Below, in pieces: positions 35,451-47,072 of a DNA stretch of 64,000 nt. The notes under the pieces were generated by a model, which saw only the letters and a list, made by a program, of their open reading frames with translations, was not told the origin of the DNA and did no database searches. Within the stretch, counting starts at the first letter, position 1, and each line of letters begins with the position of its first letter. A program made the position numbers and the translations under genes. Source of the DNA: Chrysoperla carnea (Eukaryota > Arthropoda > Insecta > Neuroptera > Chrysopidae); contig NC_058342.1 in assembly GCF_905475395.1 (NCBI RefSeq), forward strand, positions 35,484,140-35,548,139, in the 5' to 3' direction.

Positions 35451-38041
35451 TAGTTTGATGAATTTCCAAACTAGATTTTATGGAATGAATATGATTTAAT
35501 AAAAAATTTTTTGTTGTTGTTCATTGACGTAGGTATAATACGTTACGTAGGTATGGAACGCGCCGCAGGACATAGCTTGTTTATAATAATAGTAAAACGT
35601 AAATAATTAATTAAAACAATGAAACGACCACATTATAGAAATATTATAATTAATATTTTATTATAATTAACATTTATGTGTATAAATCAATAAATATTTC
35701 GTGGTTTATTCAGCTATTGTTTAACTTTGAAAATGTGGTTATGTTACTACGCTGTTTACTATATCGATTACTTGATTCGGTCAACAAATTGGTCAAGTTT
35801 TCATATTAATTTTGTTGAATAAATTGAATTATAAATTGATTGTTTGAGGAAAATATTGATATAGGTAACAATATCTATTGATTTTAAAAAGTGTTGTATA
35901 TAATCTTACTTTACCTCAAAGTTTAATTCACAGGTCAATATTATTGAGACATTATCGATAATGATCAATATATTGATCGTCTAAGAAATATATTGAAACA
36001 ATAATATTGATAGCTGTCTCTGAGCATCATTTTGAATCCAAAATTATATTTTCTGTAAAAGTAATAACGTTAAAATGTAAAAATCGGTAAAAATACAATT
36101 CATGGCCATCTGTTCTGATATACTCAATGAATGAATTATGACTATGTTATATTTTAAAACAATTGAAAACTGTACATATAATTTTCGAAGGCGATTTTCA
36201 AGCTAGTTATAATAATAAGTGTTATTTTAATTTATCATAAAAAAGGGATACGACAAATGAAAAGAAGGGGGAGGTACGCAGTTATGGATGACTTCGTTAG
36301 GAATTATCACGGTTTTTGTGGAAATCTAATGGAAAATCATAGAAATTCATAGGCAGAATAGAATAATGTCTGTAAATTAAAGATAAGAGTATATAAATCT
36401 AATTTCAAAAGTTCCTCATTAATATTGCAGTTTCAGATGAGGGAGGGGGTAGAACAGAGGGCAACAAGGAAACCGCAGGATATTATTCTCGTTAAATCAA
36501 ATAATGATTACCAATAATAATGATTGATATTTATTTTCATGTCATTTCAAAGCAAATATGTTTTATTCGCTTGAATTGCAATCAAGTAATCGGTGAAATA
36601 TCGATGCATTGTTATGTAAATATGTGCATTAGTTTATTACTGATATCTGATTAGTATTCCGTTTCATTTTACTGAGAAATTAAAGTGGAAATGGGATGGT
36701 AATTTAGTTAAACCAAAAGAGCCTGATCTTTAACTTCGACAAGGGTCTAAACTGGAGGGTAAAGTAGAATAAACGGTCCGAAACATCGGACAAGACTTTA
36801 TTATATTATAAATGTAGGGTTGATTTGACTACTTTTGACGATTTCATCCTCTCCATCTCCACGGCTCTAGGAGGCGGTTCCTCAGAGGGAAGTTATATCA
36901 AACCTAAGACCTTGCTGACATAAACCCTGATACGAAGTTTCACTGCTGTTCCCTCAGCCTAGAAAATCCCATTTTTCTGTATTTGGAAAGGTTTTCCTCA
37001 GGGTGTGGACCTTCTCGAATTTTTCCGGATATGTGGCTTATACCAATCCTAGGAACACCTTAAGGTCTAGCCTTGTGCCAAGTTTAATCGAAATCGTTAC
37101 AGCCGTTTTTGAGAAAACTCCAAAAATCCTGTTTTGGCCTTGAAGGCAGTACCCTTGAAAAAAGGCGTAGGGAAAAGATGAAAAAATCGTCTGGAATTAT
37201 GACCAAACTGAACTTATGTATCGAGTTTGAGAAAAATCGGTCTCATAAGGTGTGCCCAAAACTATAAATCGTAAAAACTTAGCGAATTAATGTAAAATTA
37301 TGACTGGACGAACCCTATTTATATGATACACCACCAGGCTTGATCGAAGATGTTGTTTTACAAGGATTATATAATGAAGGTATATGGAAATAATTCTCTC
37401 TTTGTTAATAAGCACGAGTTAGATCCTGGTGAGTTTGTGAGGTTGGGGTAAAATTTACCGACAAGCAATGTTAGTAGTATCTACAGAGTGGTCGAAATTA
37501 TTACAGCAGGACTTCATCATTTAAAAAGCGATTATTAGATTTATATTTGGTCTAAAAAGACTGAAAGTGGTAAAGACATATTTAAAGATTTTTAACGGTT
37601 CCCAGTGTTTATGCACTTGAATTGTTAAATTATTTCAATACGAGACAGCAGCGTAGTTATGTGAGCCCTTTATGCGATTACAAATGTGTAGATTTAGGAC
37701 CTCGAAACCAGTCAATTCGCCTGTATAATAAATTTAGAAGATGTAAAACAATTCTATAATTGAGAAAGATGAATCGACTCTGCTACCATTTATTGAAGTT
37801 CTGTTATTAAAGCTTGGACCATGCTGTATATCTCTCATTAAAATCCGGTAAATATATAAATGTGGAGTCGAATTAGTGATAGCAGAACGGTACTGCTCAA
37901 CATCAGAGCTACTCAATACTTGTATGTTAGCGGTAATAGCCATGGTAGCTTATGCTAGTCTCATGCTCACAATCTACGGTAAATATTACCTTTAAGTCAT
38001 ACCAATAACTTTCTTATTTTGGAAATTATCGTACCTTTTAA
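35451..38041. other. Gene-free DNA
   Basis: No supported exon. The stretch 36840-37260 is a little richer in GC and contains CCAAGTTTAATCGAAATCGT and GCCGTTTTTGAGAAAACTCC, wording typical of transposon-derived repeats. A short open segment at 37304-37396 is discussed under rejected items. Confidence 0.4.
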
Positions 38042-38195
38042 GGATGTATGAGAAATGACAATAATGTTTGATTTAAAGGCTCAAAATTTTTTATAGGTAG
38101 ACTTTTACTCAAAGGGTATGTGGTTAAAAATTTCAGCTTAGATATCCATGCAAAGCTTTAAGAAAGAAGTCATTGAAAATCGATTTTAACTCAGT
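38042..38195. mobile_element. TTAA-flanked element, truncated copy
   Basis: Begins AGGATGTATGAG next to TTAA (38038-38041), then follows the inverse of the right half of the 639-bp element (AATGTTTGATTTAAAGGCTC, TATGTGGTTAAAAATTTCAG). It stops after about 150 bp, just before the SINE-B copy. Confidence 0.7.
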
Positions 38196-38211
38196 CAATT
38201 CCTTGTTTCAG

Positions 38212-38480
38212 TAGGTGAGGTTATAGTGGATGTCCACGAAGAGCACACTTAGGCTATAGAGAACCTTTGTGATACCACATATGTGTTTTACCACCTTTCC
38301 GCTGATAATTTCATTTATCAGCTCCTCAATTTCAGAGGCTGAGTGCACCTCCTTCATGCATATACCATGCACTACACCAGCCCATCACAACTATTAATTA
38401 AATTAATTTTGTTGAGACGGCGGGAATCGAACCCGCGGACGGAATTGGTTACGCCTTAACCAACTGAGCTAATGGGACGA
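38212..38480 (-). mobile_element. SINE-B, near full-length copy
   Basis: On the minus strand the head has an A box (TTAGCTCAGTTGGTTAAGGC) and a B box (GGGTTCGATTCCCGCCGTC). A conserved body follows (TGTGATGGGCTGGTGTAGTG, GAAATTGAGGAGCTGATAAA) to a tail ending near TAACCTCACCT. About 269 bp. Related copies are at 33789-33882, 52794-53086 and 58826-59037. It is not a functional tRNA: the acceptor stem is not closed and the anticodon arm is partly deleted here. Confidence 0.87.
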
Positions 38481-38874
38481 TTGTTTTCAATTGTTTATTT
38501 TAATTTTCGGGCTGAAAATAATAACTTTGTATCAGAAAATAAATAATAATGATAACAATAATATTAAAACAATAAATGAATGAGTTGAATACGAACTGTA
38601 GTGTTTGATATTTGATTAAAATATTGACGCTTAATTGACTAATTTGATTTAAACAATTTGTTGTTTGAAAATTTAATTATGTTTTTATTTTGAGGTTAAG
38701 TTTAAGTATACACTTTTTTATTTATTTATCTGGGTCGATACTTTAAAAAAAACTCCATCTAAATGACGTCACATTCTCTATGACGTTTTTTATTCCGTTC
38801 CAATACTCGAATAAAAATTTTTATTTCATTTATTTCGAGTATTGTGATATTTATTAGTTTTGATTACACATTTA

Positions 38875-39195
38875 AACGTTTTGTTCTATCTCTAACGGTT
38901 TACAAGATGGGTCCTACGGATCAAAGACCCAATTGACCTATGTTGCTCATTTACAAACTCGACCTCACTTTTTATTTCCTGAGTACGCTATAAAAATTTC
39001 ATCTTGATATCTCTTTTCGTTTTTGAATTATCGTGTTGACAGACAGACGGACAGGCGGACAGACAACCGAAAATGGACTAATTAAGCAATTCTATGAACA
39101 CTTATACCAAAATTTTTTTCGTAGCATCAATTTTTTTAAGCGTTACAAACTTGGGACTAAACTTAGGATACCTTGCATATTACATATATGTTACA
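38875..39195 (-). mobile_element. TATACCATG element, partial copy
   Basis: Inverse of the family start: GTTACAAACTTGGGACTAAA at the right, GACAGACAGACGGACAGGCG microsatellite-like interior, and GTTTACAAGATGGGTCCTAC at the left. It matches copies at 42937-43410, 45845-46356 and 56272-56525. Confidence 0.7.
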
Positions 39196-39958
39196 TAATA
39201 TGAAACTCGTTTTTTTCAACGTTTTTAAGGCTTTGCGCACTTATATAACACCCGTTATCACCTTTTTATGTCGAATAACATGTTTTTTCGTAGTTTTTAA
39301 CTTCGCGCGGCTCTAAATTTCCTCCAAATTGTGTAAGAATTGATGTTAAGGAAGTATATTTTGCTCCCGATCAATCCTGGAGAATTATCAATCATATTTT
39401 AGATTAAATTTGAAATACCTCACATATAATTTACATGTATTCATAGAACAGAATTAGTTAAACTTTCTTATCGAATCATCAATTCTCAATCGATTTCTAA
39501 TGAATAATTGACCAAGTTGTATTTGCTATAAATAATATAAGTAGCCATCTATTACTGCTAACATGATTTCAAATCAATATCTATTTATAAAACTAAAAAC
39601 TTGTTTTATTATTAAAAGTTGGTAATTGTAATAATTGATCGTAAGATGAATTATGTAGAAGCGATTTTCCAAACGATATGATAGCTTAGATAAGAAAACA
39701 ATATCAAATTTTTTTTTTTGTACATCATTATTTAAGCAGTGACCTTTTTCTTGTATCGAGATTAGTAAATTAGATTTGTAAATATACCATATGAACTTGT
39801 AAAAATAAATATATGCTTAGTAGTAATATTAGTGATGCGACGAATATACCAAAGTTGCTTGTACCTACATTTCCAAATAGGACATGATAAGTATGTCAAC
39901 ATATAATTTTGAATTTGCTAGATTTTCGCCCAAGTTTTGGTATCAACTTTTCGTTTAA

Positions 39959-40597
39959 GGATGTATGAGCATGGTAGTGGGGGCACAAATTTAAAAATAG
40001 ATATTTTCAATTTTGATGATAAATTTATATTATTACTTGACGATATAAGACGAAAAGTAAGAATAAAATTTTTCGATATCTGGCTTAATTTTCAAAATAT
40101 CGAAAATTGAAAATTTTGTTTAATTATTTAGCTTTCGATATTTCGAAAACCAAGACACATATCGAAAAATTTTATTCTTATTTTTCGTCTACATTCATGA
40201 AGTTATAACAAAATTCATCATCAAAGTTGAAAATAAGATAAAAATAATTTCAACCCTTAATCTAACCTGCTCTTACATCCCTTATATGGATGGTGACACT
40301 TAGTTTTTTTCTTTTCAAATTCATTGCTAATATGTTTACTTTCTATTAAAAAGTTTTTTTTTAATTTGTTTTCATTCATTCCAAATGAAAATTATCAAAA
40401 ACTTCCAAAATATGTCGTTTTTTGAGATTCCTCCATAAGAGCCAATGTATTTTATATCGATCTTTAATAACTTTTTTCTTAAAAATTTGCACGGTTACCT
40501 AAGCTGAAATTTTAACCACATATTCTTTGAGTAAAAGACTACCTACAAACAAATTTTGAGCCTTTAAATCAAACATTGTTGTCATGCTCATACATCC
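39959..40597. mobile_element. TTAA-flanked element, 639-bp copy 2
   Basis: Same 15-bp inverted ends and same length as the copy at 34703-35341, flanked by TTAA at 39955-39958 and 40598-40601. Only scattered substitutions and compensating small indels separate the two. No transposase frame. Confidence 0.9.
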
Positions 40598-41544
40598 TTA
40601 ACCAACTGAGCCGCCAATTTTGGTATAAGACCATCTACAGACTTTAAGTTTTGTATAAATCTACCTAACTGACCTACTCCAAATAAAAAGCAAACTAGAG
40701 AAATAATGATGAAGAATGTGAGGCTCGAATTGAAGACCTTGAGATGGTCTAATCTAATTGAAATAATCAGATCTGTATCATCACTAGCATATGTTAATAA
40801 CATTGAAAATTGAACAATAGACATAGTTAACTGCTCATGCCTGAATAGTTTTGAATGGTATAATAATCACAATTCCTCACGAATTAATAATCCACGTCGT
40901 CGGTGACTATGACAGTTACACTGCTACACATATCACATCCCCGAGCAGTGAGCAGTGAGCACACATCTTTATTCAATCACATCAAGATACTTAACTAAAC
41001 TATAGCACATCAAGCACAATATATTCGTCTTTAGTCAATCTATTACTTCGTTTCAAGTCCACATAGCATAAATAGATACAGAAACTAGATAAATGTTAGG
41101 TATAAGTAGGCATTCTAGAAATCAGAATACCGGGAGATCGGATAATAAATTCTCGGATTGTTTAGCCAAAACTAGCAATCTTTCCTCAGAATGTGGACAG
41201 GATTACATCATATTTCGGTTATTTTATTTTCTTCTTCACAACTCATCTATATAAGTACGGGAGTGTTCATAAAATAAACCCTTCCCCCATCCACGAAGCC
41301 TTTACTATGATCCCCCCCTCCTCTTCGGATGCAACGCAGTATTTGTAATAACTAAATAAAAAAATGTAAAAATATTATATCAAACTTACAAGGAAAACGT
41401 GTGAGACCCTTCAAATTTTTATTTAATCAGTTAATGCAATTTTTTCTGTTATAAATCAAGAATATTTTTTTAGAGAGTAGAGGAACCATATATTTTGCCT
41501 CTTTTCTTCAATTAACTTTTGAGTATGTCGAGATTAATATATTT

Positions 41545-42116
41545 TCGTGAATTTGTAAGGGCATGCCTTAGGGAGCATCCTGGTCGCAAAAGGAATTGTA
41601 TGATTATTTCACAAGCTACGCTGAATTACATAACGAAGGGGTGGTGGCAGAAAAGCTTGCGAGGATGCCATACCAAGAAGGTCTTATCAGACTAGGAGAT
41701 AATCTGAAAAACCAACAATTAAAGGCATGGACCAGCTACGAGGGAGGGCGAATCGCCAAAAGCCTGTTGGGTGAAGGAAACTCGCTCGGTAACAGAGCCT
41801 AGAAGATCTTGAAACTAAACAGAGCTGATATTAGAATCATTGTAGAGTTACTCACAGGGCATGATAACCTGAACAAGTTCCAACATCAGATTGGAAAAAG
41901 ACAATCTCCCGCGTGTGACAGATGCGGAGAAAATTCAGAAGAAACGTCGATCCACTTTCTCTGTTACTGTCCGGCGTTCATACAGTAGCGAAGGAAATGG
42001 TGTGGTCCATCCATAATCGAACCAGAAGAAATTAGGAAACTCAGCGCTAGGCAAATCCTGGGTTTCAGTACATCAGTTGGTTATAATAGCCACTGAAAAG
42101 CGTAGCGGGGATAGAG
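41545..42116 (+). pseudogene. Decayed LINE retrotransposon: RNase H / zinc-knuckle end of ORF2
   Basis: One frame (41596 onward) reads through two stops (TAG at 41800 and TAG at 41986). It contains KAWTSYEGGRIAKSLLGE, then LNRADIRIIVELLTGHDNLN, then CDRCGENSEETSIHFLCYC, ending in a TGA at 42094. LLTGH...LN and the Cx2C...Hx4C cluster are typical of the region after RNase H in insect non-LTR retrotransposons (Jockey/R1-like group). The upstream reverse transcriptase is missing. The stretch 42097-42190 probably belongs to its 3' UTR. Confidence 0.75.
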
Positions 42117-42936
42117 TACAAGGGTCTATTTTGCTAGGTGCTCTGAACCATTGCTTCGAGGCCCGATGCTCGAGCATGGCCCGCTAACCTCCATACACAT
42201 ACGTACAATGAAGTAAAAACATGATAGAGGAAAAATCAGGAACGAGGGATGTTTAAAACAGGACATCAATAGACGTATAATTATTGGATAGATAAGAACC
42301 AACCACGATTCAACTTACAAGACAAGTACAAATATATAAAAAAAAATATATATTATTTAAAAAAAGAAATGTAGATATATTTAAAGGAAACAAAAGCACT
42401 CTTCACGAGCTTTATAATATCGTTAACAAATACATATTAGTCAAGAAAACATATCATACGAACTGGGTCAGTGTCGTTGGAGTTGAGGGAGTGTATGACG
42501 TCATTATATTCAAGGGAGTATGTTCACAATTATTGAATATCATCCCTACCACACATTTTCGGATTTCTGTTATGTTATATACCATTTAAAAAACCTGTTC
42601 TTTTTAGCTCCGTGTATTACACTAAGTGTAAGTAGAAAAAGGATAGGTTTATTTTTGTTATAATAACAACCGTCTTATTTTACTTACATTTCATGTGCTA
42701 CACTTGAGTTAAAAAGAACAAACTTATATTTATGGTATTATATTTTATAGTTAGTGCCATATTATATTACCCTTTTTAATGCCATCATATATTGTCTTTT
42801 TTATGCGAAAAATAGATGATAAAGTCGAATTGAGGTCTCGTTAGGAGGGTAAAATACTCGAAAAAGGTCATGTAAAAATTTTTTTTCAATATTCTCGTCT
42901 TTCTGGCTAATGTCATAAACTAAAATTATTTTTTTT

Positions 42937-43410
42937 TATACCATGTATATATGAAATATAACAAGGTATACTAAATTTAGTGCCAAGTTTGTAACGCATA
43001 AAAATATTGATGCTACGATCAAAATAATCATTTCCGGTTGTCTGGCTGTCTGCCTGTGAACACGATAACTCAAAAACGAAAATGAGTTATCCAGCTGAAA
43101 TTTTTATAGCGTGCTCAGGACGTAAAAAGTGAGGTTGAGTTCGTAATGAGCAACCTAGGAGGGTTGGGTTCTTGGGTCCGTAGAATCCATCTTGAAAAAA
43201 TGTTTCTTTTAAAAACTGTTTACCCGTGAGGGTGTAAATTAGTCGAAAATATATATTATATGTAAAACCAATTACGTATGTGTGTCTATGTAAGAGTGGC
43301 TATCTTTTTTTGCTTACATGACGTAAAAATACAAACGATTGCGTTATCAAAACTGTTTATACATGGTATTTCAACAATTAACTCAGTCAATTGTTTGTTT
43401 TCACTTGTTT
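42937..43410 (+). mobile_element. TATACCATG element, full-length copy
   Basis: Starts TATACCATGTATATATGAAA, then ATACTAAATTTAGTGCCAAG. It contains TGTCTGGCTGTCTGCCTG and GACGTAAAAAGTGAGG, and ends TACATGGTATTTCAACAATT...GTTTGTTTTCACTTG. About 474 bp, no coding potential. The inner boundary near the end repeats part of the start in inverse (TACATGGTAT / ATACCATGTA), so the ends form a short inverted repeat. Confidence 0.75.
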
Positions 43411-43424
43411 ATTTTAAATATATA

Positions 43425-43550
43425 TATTTTAAAATTATAGATCATGTGTTAGTCTTATGTATGAGTTGAATTATTGTATAATTTCATTCAAATCCATTCA
43501 AAACAACAAACAAACTTCCTTACTTTCACATTTATTATATAATATGGATT
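43425..43550 (+). repeat. Interspersed-element 3' tail (ACAAACAAAC type)
   Basis: TATAGATCATGTGTTAGTCT, then TTTCATTCAAATCCATTC, then AACAACAAACAAACTTCC and TTACTTTCACATTTATTATA. The same wording occurs at 52640-52790 and 54375-54505. It resembles 3' ends of widespread insect retroelements. The family assignment (perhaps RTE-like LINE) is an inference. Confidence 0.5.
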
Positions 43551-44180
43551 TAAGTTTTTTATCCAGTAAAAATTTTAACTTTTGAAGTGAAGAATTTAAT
43601 CCTATACAAAAAAAAGGAATGGTTTTCTAACTTTTTTTAGAAGTTTAATGTCTAGTTTATTATTATAACGAGTCAAAAACATTTTGGTTTTTAAAGATTG
43701 ATCTCGTAAATTTCGAAAAGAAACCGTCGGACCAGTTCAAAAATACGTAATTTCGGTTCATGTATATATGACTATAATTTTTTCTACTTCGAATTTCTTC
43801 ATAAAATTTTCCGAGAGTATTTCTTTATGATGCGAAGCAACGGATTCATCAGTATAAGCAATGTCGTGACAATAGATTTTCACTGTATTTAGAATTCCTT
43901 GGAAAATAATATTTATGGAAATCCTATAAAACCTTTATGTTTGATTTATGGCCGACAACATATCTCTGATTTGATCAAATAAAATAATTTTTAATAAAAT
44001 TTTTTCAAACACGGATTTGACCCACCTACTTAAATGTCTGCAAGTTTTATTGAATTTTCAAATTTTGTATTTTCCCTCTACCGAGAGTTTGAAAAAAATT
44101 TAAGGGGGAATATTCATGAATTCGCCCTAATTTAAGTTCCTACATGGTAGTCAGTGAATATTTCGTTGGTTCGTTGGCTA

Positions 44181-44466
44181 GAGCCTAAATGGCCGAGCGG
44201 TCTAAGGCGTTTGCCTTTGATTGTTTGTCCATTTAGACTTAGCTTGCGGGTTTGAATCCAGGCAGCGGCAGTGTGAACAATATATAATTAATGGGAGTGC
44301 AGAATTGATCACATTGTCGTCGCTTGGATAAGAACGAAGTAACCGACTCCACTCACATCAAAATGTACTTGTAAATATGTTTGTAATTCAAATAAATAAA
44401 GATTAACAAATAATAATGTGAGTGGCCTCTGTTATAGGCGTATATGTCAGAGAAACGGAGGTTAAA
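44181..44466 (+). mobile_element. SINE-A, full-length copy 2
   Basis: The same head, body and end as 31308-31592, with A box TGGCCGAGCGG and a B box changed to GGTTTGAATCC. It ends GGAGGTTAAAC. Just downstream, AATATGGCGACCACCAGACG with CCATATT forms a short palindrome also seen at 62715 and 62876. Confidence 0.88.
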
Positions 44467-45094
44467 CCCCATTATTATATTATTATTTATTATAATTCAA
44501 TATGGCGACCACCAGACGCCATATTGTTAAAAATAATGACGGTGACTATGTCAAATAACAACTGAAAAGATTGCGTTGAATTACTTTTTTTTTATTTACT
44601 GTGTACCATAGCCTTAGCGAATTTTCTTAAAGAAGTCAAAAAATCTTGCGAAAAATTCATGATACAACTTCAATAACTACAGTTTCTTTAGATAATTCAC
44701 TTGAAATGAAAGCTTTCTACGTAGATAAATATATAACTTCTAATAAATTTACAAATCACAGTTCGTGAGTGTTTTCGATAAGTTTTTCGTTAAATTTCGT
44801 AACGGCCTTGTTTTTCGTTCGTTTTTTTGATGTTCGACGATGCGTTGGTAAACTATATAACAAAAGTTTTTTTTTTTTAAATGTGTGTGTGGTAGTTATA
44901 TGTTTTCAGTATTTATTACTTCGGCTCTAGAATCTGTAGATGAATTTTTGTTTTGTCTATACCAAACTTAGGAACTTTATCAAAAAATGAAATGGCGTAA
45001 TTTTATTATTCTTATCGAATATTTCGTTTTTATGGTTCAATTTTCTGTGGATTTTCCCATGTGTGTATAATAATTTCTAGTCGTATTTATCCCT

Positions 45095-45172
45095 TTTATA
45101 CCATGTATGTATGAAATATATCAAGGTATACTAAGTTTAGTCCCAAGTTTGTAATGCTTAAAAATGCTACGA
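45095..45172 (+). mobile_element. TATACCATG element, left-end fragment
   Basis: TTATACCATGTATGTATGAA followed by AGTTTAGTCCCAAGTTTGTA, broken where the ~305-bp type sequence begins near 45175. A nested or recombined junction. Confidence 0.65.
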
Positions 45173-45174
45173 TC

Positions 45175-45507
45175 GTTAAATCGGCCCAAGCGTTAAATAA
45201 ACCCGATTTTTGATTTTTTTGGGTCAAACTTACCTTATAAACTGAGTTTTATCAAATTCCTCAATCCTCGATTTTTCGATTTTTTTCGAAGGGTTTTCGA
45301 AGGGATTTCCAATTACAATAAAACTCAGTATATAAGGTAATTTTAACCCAAAAAAATTAAAAATCGGGTTCATTTAACGCTTGGGCGGATATTTTTCGAG
45401 ATAATTTCAAAAATCGATCTGGGATATCGTTTTTCTGAGCAACTATTCGCCCAATAGTCAAATGCAATACAAAATTTTTCTCGATTTTTTGTCATGCTCA
45501 TACATCC
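45175..45507. mobile_element. TTAA-flanked element end with one palindromic ~305-bp unit
   Basis: Contains AAACTGAGTTTTATCAAATT and the inverse AATAAAACTCAGTATATAAG, the two mirror halves of the ~305-bp repeat, and ends GTCATGCTCATACATCC at 45507 with TTAA at 45508-45511. This ties the palindromic unit to the TTAA family. No left terminus is seen. Confidence 0.7.
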
Positions 45508-45844
45508 TTAACTGAAACACAATTCTGAATTCCAAAAAAAGATTTTCTCCAATAAGAAATATTTTCAAAATCAATTTGAAATTTTGTTGTAAAATATCGT
45601 TAAATAAAATTTAATATCCTTTATCGGTATCAGTAAATGAAAATTTGCATTACAATTGAAAGTATAACCTTCTTTTTCTTCTGTTTTATCACTCACACGG
45701 AAAATTCGAGAAAATTAATTCAATCGCACGTATCAAAAGTACCATAAAAAAGTAAGAAATGAAAATATCTACATCACGTTACAGTTTGTCCTTAAAAATA
45801 AGGATTCAGTTTTTTCCTGAATGAGTGTGAAAATATACTAAAGA

Positions 45845-46356
45845 AACAAGTGAAAACAAACAATTGACTGTGTTAATTGTTGAAATACCATGTATAGACA
45901 GTGTTGATTACACTGTCACATTACACATATATACATGTCACACATATATAACTGATTGCGCCTTATTTGCGCTATCAGGGGTGAACAGTGATGTTTACGA
46001 AAAAATTTGTTTCACACAAAAGTTGTTTTTATAAGGAACATTTTTATATTTAAACTTTTGTTCTATCTCTAACGCTTTAGAAGATAAGTCTTACGGACCC
46101 AAGACCCAACTGACCCATGTTGCTCATTTACGGACTCAACCTCACTTTTTACGTCCTACGCACGCTATAAAAATTTCAGCTTGATATCTTTTTTCGTTTT
46201 TGAGTTCTCGTGTTGACAGACAGACAGATGGACAGACAACCGGAAATGGACTAATTAGGTGCTTTTATGAACACCTATATCAAAATTTTTTTTTAAGCAT
46301 CAATATTTCTAAGCTCTAGTTACAAACTTGGGACTAAATTTAATATACTATGATAT
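45845..46356 (-). mobile_element. TATACCATG element, full-length copy (minus)
   Basis: AACAAGTGAAAACAAACAAT at the left is the inverse of the family end. GACAGACAGACAGATGGACA lies inside, and ACAAACTTGGGACTAAATTT at the right is the inverse of the family start. About 512 bp with no open frame of note. An extra block near 45990-46050 (GTGATGTTTACGAAAAAATT) recurs in inverse-related form near 52030 and 53470. Confidence 0.72.
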
Positions 46357-46800
46357 ATTTGTGCTTATTTTTTTTGGATCAATTTTTCATCCCGACGGAA
46401 TTAACATTTTGAGAATTTTCCATAAAAATATTTTTCTATCATTTAACGTAAGAAAGGTTATTTTCTTAATCGTATTAAAAGAAATGAAACACTTTTCATG
46501 CATGAATTTCAAGGAAATTTTTTTTTTATTCACAGAAAAAGAAAGTGTTGTGAAAAGTATTTAAAATATCGATTGATTTGAGGAAATAGTAAGTTATTAT
46601 ATAGGTGTTTTACATGTATATGGTACGTATCGTGTAGAGGGCGGTTGGGAGGTTTGGAGGGGGGATGATCACACTCGACTAGACTATTCACTATACACGT
46701 AATATGTATAATATATATAGAATCTATTATTATTCACTAATTGGACTAAATTAATTTTCCACTATATCAAATATTTATAATCAAAGTTTGTAATCTTTAA

Positions 46801-47072
46801 AAAAAATTTTTTAATAAAAAATACTTTTTGAGGGACAAGCTTTTATTGTAATAAAAAGTAGAAAATAATTTTATCTTTGAGTTACTCACACCCTACTGTT
46901 TGTAAAATCTTGAGGCGCTTAATTTGAAATATCAAAAATGAATCGAACCGCCTCATTTACTCCACATTCTTGATATTAAGCGCCTCAAGCTTTTACGAAT
47001 AGTAGGGTATTTTCTACTTTTTAGTACAATAAAAACTTGTACCTTAAAAAGTATTTTTTATTAAAATTTTTA
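46801..47072. mobile_element. Foldback MITE
   Basis: A 272-bp near-palindrome. The left AATAAAAAATACTTTTTGAG and right CTTAAAAAGTATTTTTTATT arms pair, as do AAAAAGTAGAAAAT / ATTTTCTACTTTTT and CTTGAGGCGCTTAAT / ATTAAGCGCCTCAAG. A short unique loop lies near 46935-46970. There is no coding content. Confidence 0.75.

Noticed and set aside
37304..37396. Short open segment reading DEPYLYDTPPGLIEDVVLQG before a stop
   Set aside because: The peptide looks protein-like, but there is no acceptor site, start codon or neighbouring exon, and I recognise no family. It could be an old pseudogene scrap; a protein search would decide.
38400..38480. Possible functional tRNA on the minus strand
   Set aside because: Part of the SINE-B head; the anticodon arm is damaged and several copies have the same body attached.
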